DNA of 41,511 nucleotides, taken from NCBI GenBank assembly GCA_001750645.1, contig MEIF01000014.1:1-41511 (forward strand), given 5' to 3'. The notes beneath the pieces were generated by a model. It saw nothing but the letters and a program-made list of their open reading frames with translations. It did no database searches and had not been told where the DNA came from. This document shows positions 18,288 to 27,200 of the stretch, one piece after another (the first letter of the stretch is position 1; each line of letters opens with the position of its first letter). A program made the translations under genes and the position numbers. This stretch comes from Gammaproteobacteria bacterium AqS3. Its GTDB lineage: Bacteria > Pseudomonadota > Gammaproteobacteria > MEIF01 > AqS3.

Positions 18288-21200
18288 TCAGAACCGCCGG
18301 TTCAGCTCGAGGCCGATCCGGCCCCGCGCCCTGGCGCCCCAGCTGGCCTGCCGCTCCCTGAACAGCCTGGCCTCAAGGCGCTCGCCGTCCCGGTATTTCA
18401 GCCCGCTCATCAGGCGGGCGGCGCTGCGCTCGCCGCCGAGGATGCTGTACTCGGCGAACGGGGTCAGCAGGCCGCGGTGAATGTCCAGCCCGTAGCCCAG
18501 CGTGGCCTTGACCGCCATGCGGCCGGCTCCGGCGCCGCGCGCCCGGCGCTGCACCTCGCCCGGGCGGAATATCTCCTCGCGCTCGAGCGCACCGGTGTGC
18601 TGCTCGCCCCACTCCGGCCCCAGCGTCATGGCCAGCCCCCTGCCGGCGCTGTCCCGGGGCTTGAGCTGCAGCTCCACGCTGCCGCTCCACTCCTGGTAGT
18701 TGTCCTCGGCGTGCATGCCGAGCCAGCGCAGGCCGGCGTCGACGCTGAGCCGGGTCACCGGGGCGCTCAGGCGCATGGACCAGAGCAGCTCGGTGCCAAT
18801 GCCCTTGGAGTTCTGCCCGCTGTCCTGGCGCATCGACAGCCCGAACCTGGGGGTCACGCGCCAGCTCTCGCCGAGGCCGTCGTGCGCCACCTCCAGCCCG
18901 GCGCTGACGCGGCCGCTGACCGAGCTGAGGCCGCGCAGGGCGGCCATGGTCGAGCGGGCGGTCTTGACCCGGCTGCTGCCGATGCTGCCGGTCAGCGCCA
19001 CCGAGGTGCGGCCGAGGCGCGCCACGGGCCACTTGGCGCCGAGCGAGAAGATCTGCACCCACAGGTCGGCCTGGGTCTTTTCGCCGCTGGTCTGGGTCAG
19101 CTCGAGCTCGCCGCCGCCAAAGCCCATCATCAGGCGCAGGAAGCCGCTGGTCATCGGCAGCTCGATGTAGGGCATCAGCATGGTCAGGTTGGTGTCCATC
19201 GAGGCGCTGAGGTTGTCGAGACGGTAGTCCGAGCCGCCCGTGCCCTGCGACAGGGCGGCGCCGAAGAGCACGTCCCCCTCGGTGCGCTGGTCGACCCCGA
19301 ACCAGATCGTGCCGTGGTTGCCGCGGAAGCTCTCCCTGGCGCCGCCCCGGGACAGCGGGTCGTCAACGGCATTGAGCTCGCCCGAGAATTCGGCGTGGTC
19401 GTAGCGCGCCCAGGTGGTGATGCTCCCGCCGGATGCACCCAGGCTGACCGGATAGGTGAAGGCGCTGATCGCCGGGGCGCCGGGGTCGATGTCGTCCCCG
19501 CCGGCGCCCCGCTGCGGCAGCCCGTCCTCGAGGCGGATGCTGCCAAAGCTGTCGAGCTGCGCATCGCCCGGCCCGGTGTCCACGACCGAGCCCGAGGCGC
19601 CGAAGTGCAGCGCCAGCTCGACGAATGCCTCGCCGAGGGCGCCCTCATCGCCGATGCCGATCTCGCGATTGCCGACTTCGACGGTCCTGTCGGGCAGCTC
19701 GGCGGCGTCAAAGCGCCGGCCGATGACGTCGGCCGAGCTGCCCAGCATCGAGCGCGACATCTCCTCCAGAACCTTCTCGGCAGACCGGGCCTCCTTGGCG
19801 AGGACGACGCCGATGTCGTCGTCCAGCATCAGCACCGGCAGATCGACGCGGGCGCCGCTGAACTCCCCGCCGGCGGCCTCGAGCACCAGGGTGTGGCGGT
19901 CGTTGCTGCGGTCCTCATCCTGGACGCCGACCACGGTCACCGCCTGCGGCCGGTCCCAGCTGTCCGGGGCAAATTCCAGCCGGGCGGGGGACAGCATCTC
20001 CATGTCAATGCCCTCGCTCGACAGCCCGACCGTCACCGGGACGCTCGGAGCGGTCGACAGCGCCACGGTGAAGGTCGCGGCGCCGTCCTCGGGGACTGTC
20101 AGCTGCCGCACCGAGAGCCGCAGCTCGGCCGGGTCGTCGTCCCGGATCGTGATGTCGATGGAGGCCTCGGCGCCGGAGTGCAGCGCCCCCAGGGCGCGCG
20201 CGGTGACAAAGGTGCGCTCGTCGGCGGCGTCGTCGTCCTCGACGCCGCGGACCTCGACCTGCTGCGGCTCCGCCCAGTTCCACGGGGTGAAGAGCAGCAG
20301 CTGCGGGCTGACCACGGCGAGCTCCTCGTCGTCGCTGGTGATCAGAACCGAGACATCCTCATACGGCAGGCTGTTGAGGGACACGGTGAAGCCGGCCGCG
20401 GTCGCATCCGCATCCGCACCCGAAGTCGAGGTCGCACCCCCGGAGCCCTCGTCGACGGTCAGCGACTGCGTCGACACCGTGATGCCATAGGACTCATCGT
20501 CGGCCACGGTGATGTCGATGCTGGCCTGGCGGCCGCGGTAGTCGGCGCCGGAGGACGTGATGCGCAGACGGGTGCGCCCGGTCTCGCTGTCGTCGTCCTG
20601 AACGCCGAGGACTTCGACGGTTTTCGGGGTGCTCCAGTCGTCCGCATCAAAGCGCAGCTGCGTCACCGACAGGGCGGCAATGCCCTCTTCGGTGACCTCG
20701 AGGTCGAGCGTGACCTCGCCGGCGGGCTCGGTGTCGAGCTGCACCGTGAAGGACTCGCTGCCGCTCTCATTGACCGAGAGGCGGCTCTCGGAGACGCTCA
20801 GCCCCTGTTCGTCGTCGTCGAGGATCTCGAGGGCGATCTCCTGCCAGACCGTGTTGAACTCGGCCCCGGCCGCCACCAGCGTTATCTCTGCGCGCTCGTC
20901 CTGGGCGTCGTCGTCGCTGAGGCCGAGCACGATCAGCGTCTGGTTCCGGTTCCAGTTCTCGGGCGTGAAGATCATCTGCTCGGGGGTGACCTGGGCGAGC
21001 CTGGACTCGGTGACCGCCAGTGCGATGCGCACGGCCCCGGTCGGTTCGGCGTTGAGGCGGACGTCGAGCGCCCCGGTGTCGCCCTCGGTGACCACGAGGT
21101 CGTTTGACAGCAGGTCGAGCATGGGGATGTCGATGTCGGTGACCACGACGTCGACGGCGCCCATCTCGCCGTCGTACTCGGCGTCCTCGCTGCTCAGCAG

Positions 21201-24200
21201 GATGCTCGCCCGGTCGGCGACCGTGTTGCTGTCCCGCACCCCGGTAACGGTGAGCGGCTGGGCCTGATACCAGTTCGCCGGGGTGAAGGTCAGCTCGTCC
21301 GGCGACACCCTGGCCACGCTGTCGTCGGTGCTTATGGCCGACACCGTGACCGGGGTCGTCGGCAGGTTGCTGAGGTGGACGGTGACCGCCGAGGAGCGCT
21401 GCTCCTCAAGGCTCAGGCTGCTCTGCGAGAGCACAAACCTGGGGCGACCGTCGTCGGTGACCCGCACGCTCAGGCTGGCCGTCACCTCGCCGTAGTCCGC
21501 CCCCGAGGCGCTCAGCGTGACGCTGGTGCGCTCGTTGGCCGCATCGGCGTCCCTCGCCCCGGTCAGGGTGAAGGTCTGATCCCGGTTCCACTGGTCCTGG
21601 GTGAAGGTCAGGCTGGCCGGTGCGACGGTCACCGCCCCAGGGTCGGCGCTCTGCAGCGAGAGCGTCACCCGGGCGGCCGTCGGGCGGGTGTCGAGGCGCA
21701 CCGACACCGTGGCCGCATCGTTTTCCTCGACGGTCACTGCGCTCTGCGACAGCGTCAGCCCGGGGCGCTCGTTGTCGCGCACCACGACCGGCAGGGCTGC
21801 ACTGACGCTGCCGTAGTCGCCGCCCGAGGCGCTCAGATTCAGTGCGGCCTCGTCGTTCTGGCCGTCGTCGTCCTCGGCGGCGCGCACCGTCACGCGCCGC
21901 ACCACCAGCCAGTCGTCCGGCGTGATCATCACCGTGTTCTGATCGCCGCCGGCCGCTGCGTCGGCGTCGATGCGGACGTCGCGATTGTCGGGCTGGGCAA
22001 TGGTCACGGTGACGTCGCCGGCGGGCTCGCTCAGCAGCCTGACGCCGAAGCTCGAAGTGCCGCCCTCGCCCACCTCGACGCGCTCCAGCGAGAACCACAG
22101 GCCGGCGGTCTCGTCGTCCGACACCGACACCGTGATCGAGTCGGTGGCCCTGTCGTAGCCGCTGCCCTGGGCGGTCAGGGCCAGCTCGACGGTCTCAGGG
22201 ACGGCGTCGAGGTCCTGCAGCGCCCTAACTGTGACGGTCTGCCCCTGGTCCCAGTTGTCGGGGCCGAACACCAGGTCGCTCTGCGGCACGCTCTGGGAGG
22301 TGTCGGTGTCGGCCTCGATGGCTCCGCTGGGATCCTGCACCAGCGAGACCGTCACGGCGCCGGGCGGGCGGCTGGCCAGCGCCACGGTGAAGGTTGCCGA
22401 CTCGCCCTCGGCCACGCTCAGGGTGGCGCTCGAGAGATTCAGCTCGGGGGTGTCGTCGTCGGTGATGCTGAGGTTCGCCGTCGCCGAGGTGTCGTCGTAG
22501 CCGCCGCCCATGGCCGTGATCTCCAGGGTTGCGGTGTCGTCCTGGAAGTCGTCGTCCTCTCCGACCGAAATCCGGATCGGGTGCTCCTGCTGCCAGTTGT
22601 CGGCGTCGATGTTCAGCGTGTTCTGGCGCTCCGCCTGCTGCGGGTCGGCGTCGGCCTGGATGTCGCCTCTGGACGGGACGCCGAGGGCCAGCATGACCGT
22701 GTCGCTCGGCTTCGACAGCAGCGAGACCGACAGCGTCCCGGTCGAGCCCTCGCCGAGTGTCAGCGGGTTGGGGGTCAGCCTGAGCCCGATAAAGTCGTTG
22801 TCGTCCACCGTCACGGCCAGGGTCGCCGTCAGGGCCTCGTAGTCGCCGCCCGAGGCGGTCATCACCAGCTCGGCGCTGTCGTCGCCGGCGTCGTCGTCCT
22901 GGGCGGCCGAGAGGGTGATGCTCTGTGCGGCATTCCAGTTGGCGGTCGTGAAGGTCAGCCGGGTCTGGTTGCCCAGATCGCTGTGGGCGTCGGCGACGAC
23001 ATCGGTGTTCGACGGCTGCGTCAGCCGCACCGTCACATCGGCGCTGGGCCGGGTCGCCAGCTTGACGGTGAAGGCATTGCCGCTGCTGCCCTCGTCGATC
23101 GTCAGTGCGGTCTCGGACAGCACCAGCCGGGCGGTGTCTTTGTCGGCGACCGTCACCGCGACCCCGCCGGCGACGTTGTAATCGCCGCCCGAGGCCCGGA
23201 TGCCGACGGGCACGCGCTCATCGAGGGCGTCGTCGTCGGCGCTGGTGACGATGCTGACGGCCTGGTCGGTGTTCCAGTTGTCGGGCGTGAAGATCATGCT
23301 GGCCGGGGTGATCGACACGGTCGGGGTCGGCAGACCGAGCCTGCCGATCACGGCGGTCACAGGGGCCGAGGGCAGGGTCGCCAGCCTGACCTGGAAGGTT
23401 CCGGTCTCGGTCTCGTTGACGGTCATTTCGGCGGCCGACAGCACCAGGCTCTGCGTGTCGTCGTCCTCCACCGAGACCTGAATGCCGGCGCTGATGCCGT
23501 CGTAGTAGCCGCCGGCGCTGGCGCCGGTGACATCAAGGGTCGCCACATCGTCGAAGGCGTCCGCATCGTGGGCGGCAGAGACCGTCACCGTCCTGGCGGT
23601 GCGCCAGTCGGAGGGCGTGAAGCTCAGGCTCGCCGGGCTGAAGCTGATGTCCGGATTGGCCGCCCCGCCCTGCCCCAGCACGGCGGTCACGTCTCGGTCG
23701 GGCCGGCTGACGGGGACGACCGTGAAGGTGGCCGAGCCGCCCTCGTCCAGCGTGACCGAGTTGGCGCTGAGCCTCCAGTTGGGGGCGTCGTTGTCGATCA
23801 CATCGACATCGACATTGACCGTCTCGGCGTCGTTGTAGTCGGCGCCGCTGGAGGTCAGCGATATCGTCGCAGTGTCGTCGGCCGAGTCCTCGTCCTCGGC
23901 GGCGAGCAGCGTCACCAGCTGCGCCCGATTCCACCGTGACGGGGTGAAGCTCAGGCTCGACGGGCTCACGGTGACGTCGGGGTTGCTCGGGGCGCCCAGC
24001 GTGACCGTCACCGTTCCGGTCGGGCGCGTGGTCAGCCGCACCGGGAAGGTGGCGCTGCCGCCCTCCATCAGCGACAGCCCGTCGGCGGCGCCGCTGTCCC
24101 CGCCGGCGTCGAAGGTGAGCGAAAGCCCCGGGGTGTCGTCGTCGTCGATCGACACCGTAAGCGAGGCGCTCACCCCGCCGTAGTCGCCGCCCGAGGCGCT

Positions 24201-27200
24201 CAGGCTGATGTCGGCGGTCTCGGGGCCGAAGGCGTCGTCGTCGTGCAGCGCCCCGACCGTCACGGTCTGCGGCTGCGACCAGTTCAGGGTGGTGAACTGC
24301 AGCTCGCTCTGGTCGCCGGCGGCGACGGCGTCGGTGTCGAGCGTCGCCTCGGCCTCATTCGGCGCCGACAGCGTGATCAGGACATCCGCGGTCGGCCTGG
24401 TGCCGAGCCGGACGGTGAATGTCCCGCTGCCGCCCTCGGTCACCGACAGCGCGCTCTGCGAGAGCGTCAGGCCCCTGGTGTCCTGATCGGTCACCGTCAC
24501 CGGCAGGCTGGCCGTCACCGCACCGTAGTCGCCGCCCGAGGCGGCGATGTCGACCGAGGCGCTCTCGTCGTCGGCGCCGTCATCGCTCGCCGCCGACACC
24601 GTCACCTGCTGGGAATTCGTCCACCCCCTCGGGGTGAAGGTCAGGGTGTTCTGGTTGCCCGGGGTGGCGCTGTCGGTGTCGATCGTCACGTCGGAATTGT
24701 CCGGCTGGGCCAGGGTCAGGGTCACGTCGGCGGTCGGCTCGCTGTCGATGTAGACATCGAAGGTGCCGCTGCCGTCCTCGTCGATCGTCAGGCTGCGGGG
24801 CACCAGCGTGATGGCGGCGGTGTCGTTGTCCAGCACCTCGACATCGACGCTGGCGGTGACGCCGGCGTAGTCGCCGCCCGAGGCGCTCAGGTCCACGGAG
24901 AACATTTCGTCCGCGGCGTTGTAGTCGCCCCAGGCCCTGATCGAGACGCTCTTCGGCGTCTGCCAGTCGTCCGGCCCGAAGCTCAGGCTCGCTGGCGAGA
25001 CCGTCGCCGCAGAGGGGTTCTGGTTGACCACGCTGACCGTCACGGCGCCGTTGGCGGGCTCGCTCAGCAGCTGCACGCCGAATGAGCGGGCGCCGCCCTC
25101 CCGCATCGAAATGCCGCCCTCGACCTGGGTGAGCTGAAGGCCGACGGCGTCGTTGTCGGTGACGCCGGTGACCGTGAGGCGCTCCTCGACGTCCGAGTAG
25201 TGCGAGCCCGAGGCGCTCAGGGTGACCTCGACATTCGTCTCACCAAAGGCGTTGTCGTCCTCGACGGCGTTCAGCGTGACGGTCTGCGGCGTGCTCCAAT
25301 TCGAGGGCGTGAAGGTCAGCACGGACTGGACGCCCGGGGCCGCACCGGCGTCGGGGCTGATGCTGGCGTCCGAGGACGACAGCGTCACCGTGATGTCGAT
25401 CGCCGGGGCCGACCGCAGCTGCACGGTGAAGCTGTCCGAGGCGCCCTCGGCGATGTCGGCGATCGTGCTCTTCGACAGCGCCAGGCCGACGGGGTCGTCG
25501 TCGCTGACGGTGACGCTGACGCTGTCGAGCCCCGACAGGCCGGCGTACTCGACGGCGCCCGAGACCGTCAGGGAGATGGTCACCAGCTCGGCGAAGGCGT
25601 CGTCATCCGACACCGCGGCCACCGTGACGACCTGCCCCGTGCCCCAGTCGGACGGGGCGAAGCTCAGCTGCGTCCCGCCGCCGGCGACGCTGACCGTTGC
25701 GGCGCCGGTGTCGCTGCTGGCGAAATCCACCGTGACACTGCCGCTGGGCTCGGAGCTCAGCGCCACCGTGAAGATGTTCTCATCCTCGCCGGCGGCGCCG
25801 TCCTCGACCACGGACAGCGCCGTCTCCGAGATTTCCACCCCGATGGACTCGTCCTCGATGACGCTGATGCTGACGCTGTCAATGCCGCTCAGGGCGGCGT
25901 ACTCGGGGGCGCCCGAGGCGCTCAGCGAGACCGTTGCGGTGTCGGCGACGGCATCGCCGTCGTGCATCGCCGAGACGGTCACGGTCTGCGGGGTCTGCCA
26001 GGTGGCGTCGGTGAAGGTCAGCGTGTTCTGGTTGCCGCCGACCCCGGTCTGCGTGTCGACCGTCACCTCGGTGTTGGCGGGCTGCATCAGGGTGACCGTC
26101 AGGTTGGCGCTCGGCGGGGTCTCCAGTTGCACGGTGAAGGTGGCGCTGCCGCCCTCGGCGACGTCCAGCTCGGTCGCAGACAGCACGATGCCGGTCTCGT
26201 CGTTCTCGGTGACCGTCACGCTGACGCTGGCCTCGGGGACGCTGTCGTAGCCGTCGCTGCCGCCGGCGGTCGAGGCGCTCAGGGAGATCGTCCCGGTGTC
26301 GGCGCTGGCGTCGTTGTCCTCGGCGGCGCTGACCGTGATGGTCTGCGGGACGTTCCAGTTGGCCGGCGTGAAGGTCGTCAGCGACTGATCGCCGATCAGG
26401 ACGGCGACCGCATCCAGGCTGATGTCGCTGTTGACCAGGTGCAGCGGCTGGACCAGCCTGACCGTCACGTTCTCGTCGGGGATGGTGCGCAGGGCGACCG
26501 TGAAGGTGGCGCTGCCGCCCTCGTCGACCGTCAGCTCGGTCGCCGACAGCCTGAAGCCCGGGATGTCGTCGTCCGTCACCGTGATCGGCAGGCTGGCGGT
26601 GACGTTGTGCTCGCCGTAGTCGCCGCCGCTGGAGGAGAAGCTGATGCTGGTCGAGTCGTCATCGGTGTCGTCGTCGGCGACGGCGCTGACGGTCACGCTC
26701 TGCCCGGCACTCCAGTCGTCCGCGGTGAACTCCAGCAGCGACGGGTCGAGCGTGATCTTGTCGGTGTGCGGCGCCAGCGTGATGGTCACGTCGTCGGTCG
26801 GCTCGGAATCCAGCCTGACGGTGAAGCCGGCGGCGTCGCCCTGCTCGGTCATGCTCAGGGCGGTCTCGGACAGCACCAGGCTGCGGGAGTTGGTCTCGAT
26901 CACCGTTATCGGCAGGGGATCCGCCCGGGTGGTGAAGTCGCCGGCGACGGTCGGCTCCATGGCCAACCTGTACACCCCGCCGGCCTGGTGGACGTCGTCG
27001 TCGTCCTCGGCGCTGAAGACGATGCTCTGCTCGGTGCCCCAGTTGCTGTCGGTGAATCTGAGCACGGTGGCCGACTCGGTGATCTGATCGCTGAATCCGG
27101 CCAGCCGGGTCAGCCTGATGGTGGCGCCGCCGGCGCCCGGTGTCCCGGACAGGTTGAAACTGACGGTGGCCGAGGCGCCCTCGGCAAAGCTCAGCCCGTC

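Noticed and set aside
18069-21107. Long plus-strand frame of 1012 codons (and others of 500-860 codons at 827-2371, 21375-23939, 25200-27545 and 27621-29726) antisense to the giant genes
   Set aside because: These are rich in Arg, Gly, His, Gln and Asp and mirror the sense repeats. GC-rich repetitive codons keep the antisense frame free of stops. None has a signal peptide or recognisable domain, and the sense frames carry coherent repeats and barrels.
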